A program made the position numbers and the translations under genes. From contig NZ_PVUE01000003.1 in assembly GCF_003003235.1 (NCBI RefSeq), positions 62,001-126,000 of the forward strand: a stretch of DNA of 64,000 bases, given 5' to 3'. Shown here one piece after another: positions 44,873 through 54,060 of this stretch. The notes under the pieces were generated by a model. The model made no database searches, was not told the DNA's origin, and was given only the letters and a program-made list of their open reading frames with translations. Source of the DNA: Antricoccus suffuscus (GTDB taxonomy: Bacteria > Actinomycetota > Actinomycetes > Mycobacteriales > Antricoccaceae). Position 1 is the first letter of the stretch, and the number at the start of each line of letters is the position of its first letter.

Positions 44873-45217
44873 ATGAGACGCGCCGTGCTCTGGGTGAGCG
44901 GCATCCTATGGGTGTGGAGTTGGCGAACGATGTGGCTGGAGATCTTCCGGTGGCACCACGTAACCCGATCGTTCCGTTTTAACGCCGGCCCGCCGATCCC
45001 GGGTACGTCGATCTATGCACACCCGGGGCGGCCGTTGCGTTTCCTCTACCTGGTCTTTGGTCTTGCGCCCGTGACGTTCATAGTGGCGATCGTCGCGGGA
45101 CATACGCGACCTGGACCTCCAGTGTGCCCACCGTGCGGCCGGCGTACGTCCCGCGACCAGGGACCTGACGGCTCGCCGGTACGCCGAAGATGCGGCCCTC
45201 GTCGGGCGGGGCGCTGA
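44873..45217 (+). CDS. Small putative membrane protein overlapping the eccC 3' end
   Basis: A 114-residue frame: MRRAVLWVSGILWVWSW, a middle soluble part, and a hydrophobic segment (FLYLVFGLAPVTFIVAIVAG), then an Arg-rich tail. The first ~75 residues read like a real protein; the tail lies over the last 140 bp of eccC on the other strand and may be shadow sequence. I do not recognise it. Confidence 0.4.
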   Translation: MRRAVLWVSGILWVWSWRTMWLEIFRWHHVTRSFRFNAGPPIPGTSIYAHPGRPLRFLYLVFGLAPVTFIVAIVAGHTRPGPPVCPPCGRRTSRDQGPDGSPVRRRCGPRRAGR

Positions 45218-48200
45218 GAAGCAGCGTCGGCGTTTGAAGCTCGATCAACTGGGCGACGATCGGGTCAAGTGCAGCTCTCGTGGCGCCGGCCGCACGCCGG
45301 GTGAGGAAGACCCGTAGGCCGACATCGCGGGCGTGCGGGAGGTACTCGAGCAGCGGAAGCAGAGGATGGGCTGCCGTATTCGCTACGAGGTCGTAGTCGT
45401 TGACGAGCACGTAGATCTGCGGGCCACTCCACCAGTTGCGATCACGCAGCTGTGTCTCCGTCGCTTCGTTGGTGGGCAGGCGGGCGGCCAACCCATCGCA
45501 TACGCCGGTGATCAGCTCGTTCGCATGGTCCTTGGTCGCGGCGTACCCGAGGATCGCCGCGTCGTCGAAATCGCCGAATAGATCGCGGCGGTAGTCGATG
45601 ACGACCAGTTTTGCCGTACCCGCAGGGAAAGTGTCTTGGACCTGACAGCCAATGCTGCGTAGTAGCGACGTCTTGCCTGACGCGGGATCGCCGAGAGTGA
45701 CCAGACCGATCTCCTCGTCCGGGTCGAGGCAGAGCGGCTCAAACGTGCGGCCATTGAGCCCGAGACAGATCCGGTTATGCGGATAGGTAAGGGTTTCCAG
45801 CGGGATGACGCTTGGGAGAGGCTCGAGGTGGGGCGCCGCCGGACCGTGCCAGTCCCGGGCGATCCGGCTGACTAAAGCTCGTTCTGCGGCGGCGGCGCGC
45901 GTGATGCCCCGGGTGCGGTCAGCGCGCGGTACGGCGGCGAGAAAATGTCGGCCGTCCGGCGTCAGCCCGCGCCCAGGCGTGTCGGCGGGGATGGCTTCTT
46001 GCGCGCGCCGGCTGATGTCCGAGTCGAGACTGTCGCCGAGCTTGAGCTCGAGCCTGGTGCCGAACAAGTCCCGCAACCCATGTCGTAGGTCCGACCAGCG
46101 ATGAGTGCTGAGCACTAGGTGCACGCCGTACGCCGCACCGCGTTCGGCGATCGCCCTGACCTGTATCGATAGTTCTTCGAAGTCGTGGCTAAATCCGGCG
46201 TACCCGTCGATCACCAGAAACGTGTCCGCGCCGTCGTACGTCGGCGCGCCCTCGCGCGTGGCAATGAGGTCGGTGAGGGCTTGGACGGTACGCCGTACCA
46301 TCTCGGGATCTCTGCCCGCCGTGAAATTTCCGGTGTGCGGCAAGGGTTCGAGTGCTGCCAACGAACCGTCGGAAAAGTCCAGAAGATAGAAGTTGGCCTC
46401 TGCCGGTGTATGCCGGAGTGCGGCCGCGAGCACGATCGTTCGCAGCAAGGATGACTTGCCAGAACGGGGAGCGCCAACGACAGCCAAGTGCGAACCGGCG
46501 CGGGAGAAATCCACCGCCAGTCGGCTGCGACGTTGCTGCAGCGGTTCGTCAACGGTGCCGATCGGGACGACAAGCGGAGGTCGAGCGGGGTCCGCGCCGT
46601 ACCCGCGACCGGTACGAGTCGCGAGCGTCGGATGCATGGCATCGAGTGGATCGGCCAGGTCCAACGGCGGCAGCCAGATCTTGTGCGCCGGCTCGCCGAC
46701 GCAGGTGAGCGCGGCGATCAGCAGCGCCGCATTGTCGCCCGTAAGGCCTCCGCTGAGCTTGTCGAATGGCTTGTCAACGGACTTGTCGTGAGAGGGCTTC
46801 GCCGAACCAAGAAGGGAGAAACGCTCGACCGTCACTTCGTTTGGTGCGGCGGGCGCCGATGCGACGTGTCCCAATGTATGTGCCGCCTTGAACCGGATGA
46901 GCGACGTGCTGTCGCTGCGCAACAAGGCATGGCCGGGGGCCGATGGCAGTTCGCTTGCATCGGGTACGCCGATTGCGGCGCGTGACTCGCCGGCGGAGAA
47001 CGTCCGCAGTGCTATCCGGTAGGAAAGGTGAGATTCCAAGCCACGGACCCGGGCCTCGTCAAGGTGCTGCGTGGCAAGTAAAAGGTGGATCCCTAACGAC
47101 CGACCAAGTCTCCCGATCTGGACGAAGACATCGATGAAGTCTGGCTGCTGGGCCAGCAGCTCGGTAAATTCATCGACGACGATGACCAGGCTTGGAAGCG
47201 GCGGAAGATCAGGTCGAGCCGAGCGGCGCTGGGCGTATTCGCCGATCGACGTCGCATGTCCGGCCGCGCTAAGGAGGCGTTGCCTCCGGCTCAGCTCGCT
47301 GGCCAATGCGTCGCGCATTCGGTCGACCATGACGATGTCGTCTTGCAGGTTGGTGATCAACGCCGACGTGTGCGGTATCCCAGACATATCGGCGAACGTG
47401 GCGCCGCCTTTGAAGTCGACGAGCACGAAGTTAAGCAAGTCTGGTGGATGTGTCGCCGCCGCACCGAGGACCATGGTGCGCAACAGCTCCGATTTGCCCG
47501 AGCCAGTTGCGCCGACGACAAGCCCGTGCGGTCCGATACCTCCCTGAGCCGGCTCCTTGATATCCAAGAACAGCGGCCGCAGATCTGTGGTCGTGCCCAT
47601 TGGTAGCGTCAGCCGCTGTTGCGCATTCCGCGCGTTGGCCCGGATCGCCTCCACGTCGATCGCCCGTATGCCGGGGATTTTCAGAAGCGTATAGAGCGAG
47701 TTGTCACTCTCATTGACGCCGGCGCCCTCGGCGTACCTTCGGGCTATTGCCCGGGCGACGGCCTCGGCCTCGGCTGCTGACAGCGAGTCCGCGCGCGCAC
47801 GAGTGTTAGCCGCGTCGTCACGTCGGAGGGTGACATAGCCGCCCTCGATGTGAAGCTGAGCGTCGTACGTCGAGGCGGCGCCGAGGTGGATGACAGTCAC
47901 CCGGTCGCCACCGTCAATGGTCAGTGGTGTGCCGTCGGTCAGGACGATCGAGTGCCCGGCCTCATGTCGGAGCCGCTCGACGAGATCCATGGGCGATACA
48001 GCGATGCGTCCGTGAGTGTGTGGTAGCCATTTCGCCCACTCCCAATCGCTGATTTCGTCGCTGTATATGTAAATCGAGAGTCCGCCGGGCCGGTGAAACG
48101 CGCCGGCATGTGTGATTAATGCGCGGCCGAGCCCAAGGACCTCCTGTCGGGTTCCGGCAATTCGGATGTTTTTGTGGTCGTATACCGAGATGGTCGTTGG

Positions 48201-48764
48201 CAGGTCAGGGAGTGACGAGTGCGCTTGGATGAACAGATCGAGTTGCCTGACACTCGCGATATCCGGCTCCGACTCGGAACCGTCGGGTTCAACTCGAAGG
48301 ACAGCCATGAGCGGTTGGGCGGCCACTCCGAATCGGAGTGCCCCGAAATCGCGGTCACCGGCGTTGCGTGGCTTGATGGAGGGTGCGATGGCGCAGAGTG
48401 TCTGTGGTGTAGGGAATCGCTCGTTCATTTGAGCCCTCTGCATGCGTGCGATGTCTCTGACGACGGCGCGCTGCCCCCGAAGGTAGGCGTCGTACGATCG
48501 ACGCTTTCGCGCCAGACCCTGTTTCTTAGAACCACGCCCGCGAGCAATTAGGCCGACGACCATTCCCAACGACAGCAGCAGAAACGCTCCGCCGGCGATG
48601 TAGGTAGCGGGATGGCGTGGCCCCGCGAACATGTACGCCACCGATCCGAGTCCACCCATCGCGGGCAGCGCGGTCATCAGGCCGCCGGCACCGTTGGCGT
48701 CAGGGACCGTGGGAGGCGCGCGCAGCACGATCTCGTCGTACGTGGAATCGGCTGCCCCGTGCAT
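45078..48764 (-). CDS. eccC: Type VII secretion ATPase EccC (FtsK/SpoIIIE, fused a+b)
   Basis: A 1228-residue protein. The N-terminal region has two transmembrane segments (GGLGSVAYMFAG..., YIAGGAFLLLSLGMVVGLIA). Three FtsK-like ATPase domains follow: Walker A GATGSGKSELLR (~420), GAPRSGKSSLLR (~765) and GDPASGKTSLLR (~1030). Walker B VIVVDEFTELLA belongs to the first. EccC powers export of WXG100 proteins through the membrane complex. Like EccC of ESX-type systems the two halves are one protein. It is followed upstream by a PHP gene and divergent eccD-eccB. Confidence 0.95.
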   Translation of the reverse strand: MHGAADSTYDEIVLRAPPTVPDANGAGGLMTALPAMGGLGSVAYMFAGPRHPATYIAGGAFLLLSLGMVVGLIARGRGSKKQGLARKRRSYDAYLRGQRAVVRDIARMQRAQMNERFPTPQTLCAIAPSIKPRNAGDRDFGALRFGVAAQPLMAVLRVEPDGSESEPDIASVRQLDLFIQAHSSLPDLPTTISVYDHKNIRIAGTRQEVLGLGRALITHAGAFHRPGGLSIYIYSDEISDWEWAKWLPHTHGRIAVSPMDLVERLRHEAGHSIVLTDGTPLTIDGGDRVTVIHLGAASTYDAQLHIEGGYVTLRRDDAANTRARADSLSAAEAEAVARAIARRYAEGAGVNESDNSLYTLLKIPGIRAIDVEAIRANARNAQQRLTLPMGTTTDLRPLFLDIKEPAQGGIGPHGLVVGATGSGKSELLRTMVLGAAATHPPDLLNFVLVDFKGGATFADMSGIPHTSALITNLQDDIVMVDRMRDALASELSRRQRLLSAAGHATSIGEYAQRRSARPDLPPLPSLVIVVDEFTELLAQQPDFIDVFVQIGRLGRSLGIHLLLATQHLDEARVRGLESHLSYRIALRTFSAGESRAAIGVPDASELPSAPGHALLRSDSTSLIRFKAAHTLGHVASAPAAPNEVTVERFSLLGSAKPSHDKSVDKPFDKLSGGLTGDNAALLIAALTCVGEPAHKIWLPPLDLADPLDAMHPTLATRTGRGYGADPARPPLVVPIGTVDEPLQQRRSRLAVDFSRAGSHLAVVGAPRSGKSSLLRTIVLAAALRHTPAEANFYLLDFSDGSLAALEPLPHTGNFTAGRDPEMVRRTVQALTDLIATREGAPTYDGADTFLVIDGYAGFSHDFEELSIQVRAIAERGAAYGVHLVLSTHRWSDLRHGLRDLFGTRLELKLGDSLDSDISRRAQEAIPADTPGRGLTPDGRHFLAAVPRADRTRGITRAAAAERALVSRIARDWHGPAAPHLEPLPSVIPLETLTYPHNRICLGLNGRTFEPLCLDPDEEIGLVTLGDPASGKTSLLRSIGCQVQDTFPAGTAKLVVIDYRRDLFGDFDDAAILGYAATKDHANELITGVCDGLAARLPTNEATETQLRDRNWWSGPQIYVLVNDYDLVANTAAHPLLPLLEYLPHARDVGLRVFLTRRAAGATRAALDPIVAQLIELQTPTLLLSAPPDEGRIFGVPASRQVPGRGTYAGRTVGTLEVQVAYVPRRSPL

Positions 48765-48824
48765 GGGTTCAGACCGTAGCGCCGTTGACGCGAATGGCGC
48801 GGCGACTATCCACAGGCGAGCGGT

Positions 48825-49832
48825 CTACCTATTGTCGGCGCACCATTCGAGAAGTTCGTCGACGGGAAGAGTGTTGATGACTCGGTCTGCCGGCACGTCG
48901 CGCGCCTCGGCACGCTCGCAACCGTAGCCCTGCCAGTCGAGCTGGCCCGGTGCGTGCGCGTCGGTATCGATCGCGAACTGGCAGCCCATCTCAAGGGCGA
49001 GGTCGATAAGTCGGTCGGGTGGGTCTTGGCGTTCGGGTCGGCTGTTGATCTCGACCGCCGTACCGAACTGGCGGCATCCTTCGAAAACGATCTCTGCGTC
49101 GAACTCGGACTCAGGTCTTGTCCCACGAGCGCCTTCGACGAGTCGCCCTGTGCAATGTCCGAGTACGTCGACGAGCGGGTTGGCGATGGCGGTGACCATG
49201 CGCCTGGTCATCGTCGTACGGTCCGACCGGAGCTTGGAGTGAACGCTCGCGACGACGATGTCGAGCTCGGCGAGAAGTTGGGGGTCTTGGTCAAGCGTCC
49301 CGTCCTCGAGGATGTCGACTTCGATCCCGGTGAGGATGCGAAACGGTGCGAGTTCGACGTTGAGCCGCGCGACGACGTCCAACTGGTCGCGCAGCCGGTC
49401 CGCGGACAGCCCGTTGGCCACTGTCAGGCGCGGCGAGTGGTCGGTCAGCGCGCAGTAGTCGTGGCCGAGAATGGCCGCGCGACGCATCATTTCCTCGATC
49501 GGGCTTCCACCGTCGGACCAGTTGGAATGAGTGTGCAGGTCACCGCGGAGCGCCGCTCGCAGTTCGCCGCCGCCGATAGGCTTGGCCTCGTCCATCAGCT
49601 CGGCGAGGTACGCCGGCGTCCCGTCGTACGACTCGGCGATGACCTTCGCCGTCTTCGGGCCGATGCCGGCGAGCTTCTGCCAACTGTGGTCGTTCTGATG
49701 TGTGGCACGTTCATCGGCACTAAGACCCTCGACGATGTCCGCTGCGCGCCGGTACGCCTTGACGCGGTGGGTTTCGGAGCGGGCACGCTCAAGCCAGTAC
49801 GCGATCTCGCGGAGTGCCTCGACAGGATCCAT
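48825..49832 (-). CDS. PHP-domain phosphoesterase, PolX-like
   Basis: A 335-residue protein. N-terminal helix-hairpin-helix region (WQKLAGIGPKTAKVIAESYD) as in the PolX 8-kDa region, then a PHP metal-binding domain with GDLHTHSNWSDG and ALTDHSPRL, and NSRPERQDPP near the end with TDAHAPGQL. The polymerase domain of PolX is absent, so this is a stand-alone phosphoesterase/nuclease. It sits between eccC and eccD; a role in secretion is not expected. Confidence 0.9.
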   Translation of the reverse strand: MDPVEALREIAYWLERARSETHRVKAYRRAADIVEGLSADERATHQNDHSWQKLAGIGPKTAKVIAESYDGTPAYLAELMDEAKPIGGGELRAALRGDLHTHSNWSDGGSPIEEMMRRAAILGHDYCALTDHSPRLTVANGLSADRLRDQLDVVARLNVELAPFRILTGIEVDILEDGTLDQDPQLLAELDIVVASVHSKLRSDRTTMTRRMVTAIANPLVDVLGHCTGRLVEGARGTRPESEFDAEIVFEGCRQFGTAVEINSRPERQDPPDRLIDLALEMGCQFAIDTDAHAPGQLDWQGYGCERAEARDVPADRVINTLPVDELLEWCADNR

Positions 49833-49932
49833 CCTCCTACCGTAGGGGTTGATGCCACGGTCTGCCTGTCCAGTCCACACAGGGCAGTTCGTGTGTAGAG
49901 ATTCCTCGCGCGGGGTGGGCAGTTCGTGAGCC

Positions 49933-49964
49933 GGCTGTGGACAGCGACGTCGCTATCCACAGCC
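49933..49964. promoter_or_regulatory. 32-bp palindrome between PHP gene and eccD
   Basis: Arms GGCTGTGGA-C-AGCGAC and GTCGCT-A-TCCACAGCC: a palindrome with one mismatched pair. The outer halves TGTGGA/TCCACA resemble inverted DnaA boxes, with one or two mismatches from TTATCCACA. It lies in the divergent promoter region of the PHP gene and eccD. Confidence 0.5.
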
Positions 49965-50062
49965 GTGACGTGGTTGACGGGCCAGTTCGGCAATTCCAGG
50001 AACGCTAGGACCAGCACTCGACGTATGGATATGGCGGAAGGGGCTAGCTCTCGAAGTACAGA

Positions 50063-51382
50063 ATGGCGGTGGCGATGGACATGCAGCGGTCGCGGGTAAC
50101 GGTTTTCGCGCCGACCGGGCGCGCAGATCTTGCGGTGCCCAACAGGGTGCCACTGGCGCTGCTGCTGCCGTTTCTCTTCGATGAGCTCAAGATAAAAGGC
50201 AACCTCAGCGCCGAGACGTGGGAGGTCGCCGGCGTCGATGGCCGGGCGATCAGCCGGGACGTGGGTCTGCGCGACGCGGACATTCGGGACGGCGACCTGC
50301 TGTTCGTACGCCGCGCCGAGACCGACGATCTGGAGCGCTACGACGATGTCGCGGAGATCATCAGCGAAGAGGCTACGCAGGCCAACTGGCTTCCGCGGCA
50401 TACCGCCATCGCGGGAATGGCCTTCGGTGTCATCACCATGTTGCTGGCGGTCGTGGGTGTCACGGCCAGCCTCGAACCGACCCAGCGAGTGTTGATCGGA
50501 GCCGGAGCGATCGCGGCCCTCTGGGTGGCCGCATACGTGGCGACGACGTGCGCTGATACGCGGCAACACGCGTTAGTGGCGGTAGTGCTCGCGGTGTGTT
50601 GGGCTGCGGTCACCGGTAACGCCATTGCCGGTGGTGGATTCGATGGCGCTGGCGTACTGGCCGCCGCGGTCGCCGTCGAAGCGGTATGCGTGCTCGGTTG
50701 CCTGCTGCTCGGCGTGAGGGGACCGTTGCCGTACGCCGCATCGGCGTTTTCGGCCTTCGCCGCCACGGGCGGACTGGTACTACTCGCGACCGGTCAGCGT
50801 TCGCTGGCGGCTGCGATTGTAGGTGCCGCGGGCATAGTAGCGCTCGTGGGCGCACCATCGTTGGCGCTGCGACTGAGCGGGGTCAGTGCGCTGGACAATC
50901 GGCAGGATCACGACGGTGCGATACCGATCGACCAGGCGAGGGGGAGCGTACGGCGGGCCGCCCAGGCGTTATCCGGACTGGTCACCGGCATCGCCGCCGC
51001 GATGGCAGGGGCGGTCTTCGTCCTCACTCGTGGCGATGACTCGACGGCGCATGCATTGGCGGCGGTAGTAGTTGCGTTGACGTTGATCCGGGCCCAAACA
51101 TTCCGGGATCGCCGGCAGGTAGGTGCGCTGGTCGGCTGCGGACTCTGCGGACTAATCGCATTAATATCAGTGATCTCCTGGACAGACCCGCTGATGCTCA
51201 GCGCACTAGGCATCATTGTCGCAGGCTGCTTCCTGACGAACGTCGCGGTAGTGCTGCAATGGCGGGCCCACCGGCTACGCCGACTCGGCGACATCGTCGA
51301 GATGATGCTGATGGTCGCCGTAACGCCAGTGGTGCTTGCGATCGGCGGCGTCTATGGTGCCGTCTTGAACCTGTGGGACTAG
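50063..51382 (+). CDS. eccD: Type VII secretion membrane channel protein EccD
   Basis: A 439-residue protein. Residues ~8-95 are a ubiquitin-like YukD domain (RVTVFAPTGRADLAVPNRVP). About eleven hydrophobic helices follow, e.g. HTAIAGMAFGVITMLLAVV and IIVAGCFLTNVAVVLQW. EccD is the central membrane component of ESX systems. ATG 50063 has several in-frame alternatives close by (50075, 50081). Followed 4 bp later by eccB. Confidence 0.88.
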   Translation: MAVAMDMQRSRVTVFAPTGRADLAVPNRVPLALLLPFLFDELKIKGNLSAETWEVAGVDGRAISRDVGLRDADIRDGDLLFVRRAETDDLERYDDVAEIISEEATQANWLPRHTAIAGMAFGVITMLLAVVGVTASLEPTQRVLIGAGAIAALWVAAYVATTCADTRQHALVAVVLAVCWAAVTGNAIAGGGFDGAGVLAAAVAVEAVCVLGCLLLGVRGPLPYAASAFSAFAATGGLVLLATGQRSLAAAIVGAAGIVALVGAPSLALRLSGVSALDNRQDHDGAIPIDQARGSVRRAAQALSGLVTGIAAAMAGAVFVLTRGDDSTAHALAAVVVALTLIRAQTFRDRRQVGALVGCGLCGLIALISVISWTDPLMLSALGIIVAGCFLTNVAVVLQWRAHRLRRLGDIVEMMLMVAVTPVVLAIGGVYGAVLNLWD

Positions 51383-51386
51383 CCAA

Positions 51387-52469
51387 GTGACAACCCCCGC
51401 AGCCGAGGCCGAGGCGCAGTCGTACGCCGCGCGCCGGCGTACAGCCGCACTCCTCAGTGGTGACCCCGACCTGACGCGAGATCCGATTCGGCGGGCACGA
51501 CGCACGGCCGTTGCCAGTCTCGTCCTCGCGTGCGTGACGGTCGCGGCCGTCGCGCTCGTCGGCTTCATGACCGGGCTGAGTACGGCCGAAATCCCCGACA
51601 ACGGCTCTATCGCGGTGAAGGGGAGCACCGATAGGTACGTCGTCATCGACGGGGTTGTGCACCCCGCGCTCAACCTCGGTTCGGCGATGTTGGCTGGCGG
51701 CGGCAAGATCACCACGGTCGGCGCGGAGGCGGTCGCGCAGGCGCCAAAGGGACCACCGGTCGGGATACCGGGCGCACCGGACGTGCTTCCGCGCTCAGAG
51801 CAGTTCGCGCATGGCCCCTGGACTGTCTGTGCGACAGCGGATCCGCAGCGGTTGCACCTGATCATCGGGTTGCCGCCTCCTAAGCCGCTCGCCGCCGGCA
51901 CGGCCGCCGTCATCCGAGATAGCGCGGGGGCCGCGTGGCTTCTGGCTGCGGACGGGCGTTATCGGCTGCCCGCCCAGACGCAGGCGATTCTGGGGCTGAG
52001 CGATTCGCCGAGTGTCGTGCTGTCCGACGACCTGTTGGGCGTAATACCGATCCGTGCCACAGCAATATCGACGAGTTCGGGCTCCCCGTTCGACCTGATC
52101 GTGCAGCCCGAGTCCCCGCTGTGCCTGTCTATTCCCGAGGACGGCACGGGGCCGACGTCAGTCGCGCTCCCGGCCACCGTCCCTGCGCGGGAGGGCATCG
52201 CCGCCGTCGCGGTCGGCGGACCGGGCACCGCGGAGTCGGCCACTATCGCCGGCAGCGGCGCGTTGGTGTATGACGGCGACGTACCGGAGCCAGATCGGGT
52301 CTACTGGTTGGTGACCGACAGCGCAATGAGCTACCGATTTGTCTCCCAAGATGCCGTCCGCGGGCTCGGGTACGACGTCGGGAGTGCGCGCGCGGTCCCG
52401 GCCGCACTGATAGCCCTGTTCCCCTCAGGTCCGGCGCTCGATCCGAAGGCCGCCGCATCGACTGGGTAG
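51387..52469 (+). CDS. eccB: Type VII secretion protein EccB (short form)
   Basis: A 360-residue protein: cytoplasmic N-terminus (RRRTAALLSGDPDLTRDPIR), one transmembrane helix (VASLVLACVTVAAVALVGFM) and a periplasmic repeat domain typical of EccB (VVIDGVVHPALNLGSAMLAG). Usual EccB length is ~480 residues, so part of the periplasmic domain is missing. GTG start at 51387, 4 bp after eccD. Together with eccC and eccD it forms a core membrane set, but EccE, mycosin and WXG100 genes are not seen here. Confidence 0.85.
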   Translation: MTTPAAEAEAQSYAARRRTAALLSGDPDLTRDPIRRARRTAVASLVLACVTVAAVALVGFMTGLSTAEIPDNGSIAVKGSTDRYVVIDGVVHPALNLGSAMLAGGGKITTVGAEAVAQAPKGPPVGIPGAPDVLPRSEQFAHGPWTVCATADPQRLHLIIGLPPPKPLAAGTAAVIRDSAGAAWLLAADGRYRLPAQTQAILGLSDSPSVVLSDDLLGVIPIRATAISTSSGSPFDLIVQPESPLCLSIPEDGTGPTSVALPATVPAREGIAAVAVGGPGTAESATIAGSGALVYDGDVPEPDRVYWLVTDSAMSYRFVSQDAVRGLGYDVGSARAVPAALIALFPSGPALDPKAAASTG

Positions 52470-52559
52470 CGTGACGGCGCGGTGTCCGCCGACTCGTCTC
52501 CTGGTCGCAAGTCACCCGCGATAGCCTGTGATGAACGTGTCAAACGGTGAGGACGAAAT

Positions 52560-54011
52560 ATGAGCGAGATCGAACCATCAGCCAACATCGGAGTCGTCGG
52601 GCTCGCCGTCATGGGGTCCAACCTTGCCCGCAACCTAGCCAGTCGCGAAGGCAACACGGTCGCCGTTTACAACCGGACCACGGCTAAGACCGACGCGCTC
52701 CTCGAAGCGCATCCGGAAGCCGGTTTCGTGCACACCGCCACTGTGCAGGAGTTCGCCGACTCGCTGCAGAAGCCGCGCACCGCGATCATCATGGTCAAGG
52801 CCGGTCGCCCAACCGACGCGGTCATCGACGAGTTGTGCGAGGTTTTCGAGGCTGGTGACGTCATTGTGGACGGCGGCAACTCGTTGTTCACCGACACGAT
52901 CCGGCGCGAAAAGGCGGTGCGCGAGACCGGCATCAACTTCGTCGGGTGCGGTATCTCGGGTGGTGAGGAGGGCGCACTCAAGGGCCCGTCGCTGATGCCA
53001 GGCGGATCTGTCGAGGGATACAAGACACTCGGGCCGATCCTTTCCACGATTGCTGCCGTCGCCGAGGGGGAACCTTGCGTGACCCATGTCGGCACGGATG
53101 GTGCGGGCCACTTCGTGAAGATGGTCCACAACGGTATTGAGTACGCCGACATGCAGTTGATCGGTGAGGCCTACGACTTGATCCGGCAAGGCACGGGGGC
53201 CTCGCCGGCGCAGATCGCCGACATATTCGGGAAGTGGAACGACGGAGAGCTCAACAGCTACCTGATCGAGATTACGGCAGAGGTGCTTCGTCAGACCGAC
53301 GCAGAGACGGGCAAAGCGCTCGTCGATGTGATCGTCGACCAAGCCGGCGCGAAGGGGACCGGTGCATGGACCGTCCAGACCGCGCTCGATCTAGGTATTC
53401 CGGTGTCCGGCATCGCTGAGGCGGTGTTTGCGCGGTCGCTGTCCTCGAAGCCGAAGCAGCGCGCCGTTACGGGCGATCTGCCCGGCCCGTCAGCGTCGGC
53501 GGTCGACGACGCTGAAGCGTTCATCGAGGACGTCCGGCTCGCACTGTTCGCGTCCAAGATCGTCGCCTACTCGCAAGGGTTCGACCTGATCGTTCAGGGT
53601 GCCGAAGAATACGACTGGGACATCAAAAAGGGCGATATAGCAGCGATCTGGCGTGGCGGCTGCATTATCAGGGCGCAGTTCCTGAATCGGATCACCGACG
53701 CGTACGCCGATGAGCCGGACCTCGTCGCGTTGCTGTCCGCGCCGTACTTCCGCGAGGCACTGACCGCGGCGCAGGACGGCTGGCGGCGCGTCGTCGTCGC
53801 CGCCGCGCAGTCCGGCATTCCCGCACCGGCGTTCTCCTCGTCGCTGGCGTACTACGACGGTCTGCGGGCAGAACGCCTGCCGGCCGCGCTGGTGCAGGGG
53901 CAGCGCGATTTCTTTGGTGCACATACTTACAAGCGGACCGACAAAGAAGGCACCTTCCACACCCTGTGGTCCGGTGATCGTTCGGAGGTCACAGCCGAGG
54001 ACACCCACTGA
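52560..54011 (+). CDS. gnd: 6-phosphogluconate dehydrogenase (decarboxylating)
   Basis: A 483-residue enzyme. N-terminal NADP-binding GVVGLAVMGSNLARNLASRE; the substrate motif DGGNSLFTDTIRREKAV; the catalytic Lys/Asn region GPSLMPGGSVEGYKTLGPIL and HFVKMVHNGIEYADMQLIGE; C-terminal IWRGGCIIRAQFLNRITDAY. Length fits the long dimeric form. It oxidises 6-phosphogluconate to ribulose 5-phosphate in the pentose phosphate pathway. ATG with GGTGAGGAC nearby. Separate from the secretion genes by a 90-bp gap. Confidence 0.97.
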   Translation: MSEIEPSANIGVVGLAVMGSNLARNLASREGNTVAVYNRTTAKTDALLEAHPEAGFVHTATVQEFADSLQKPRTAIIMVKAGRPTDAVIDELCEVFEAGDVIVDGGNSLFTDTIRREKAVRETGINFVGCGISGGEEGALKGPSLMPGGSVEGYKTLGPILSTIAAVAEGEPCVTHVGTDGAGHFVKMVHNGIEYADMQLIGEAYDLIRQGTGASPAQIADIFGKWNDGELNSYLIEITAEVLRQTDAETGKALVDVIVDQAGAKGTGAWTVQTALDLGIPVSGIAEAVFARSLSSKPKQRAVTGDLPGPSASAVDDAEAFIEDVRLALFASKIVAYSQGFDLIVQGAEEYDWDIKKGDIAAIWRGGCIIRAQFLNRITDAYADEPDLVALLSAPYFREALTAAQDGWRRVVVAAAQSGIPAPAFSSSLAYYDGLRAERLPAALVQGQRDFFGAHTYKRTDKEGTFHTLWSGDRSEVTAEDTH

Positions 54012-54060
54012 TACGGACGCGCGCTGACCTGCTGAATGCGTCGCGAGTTACGATCCGCTC

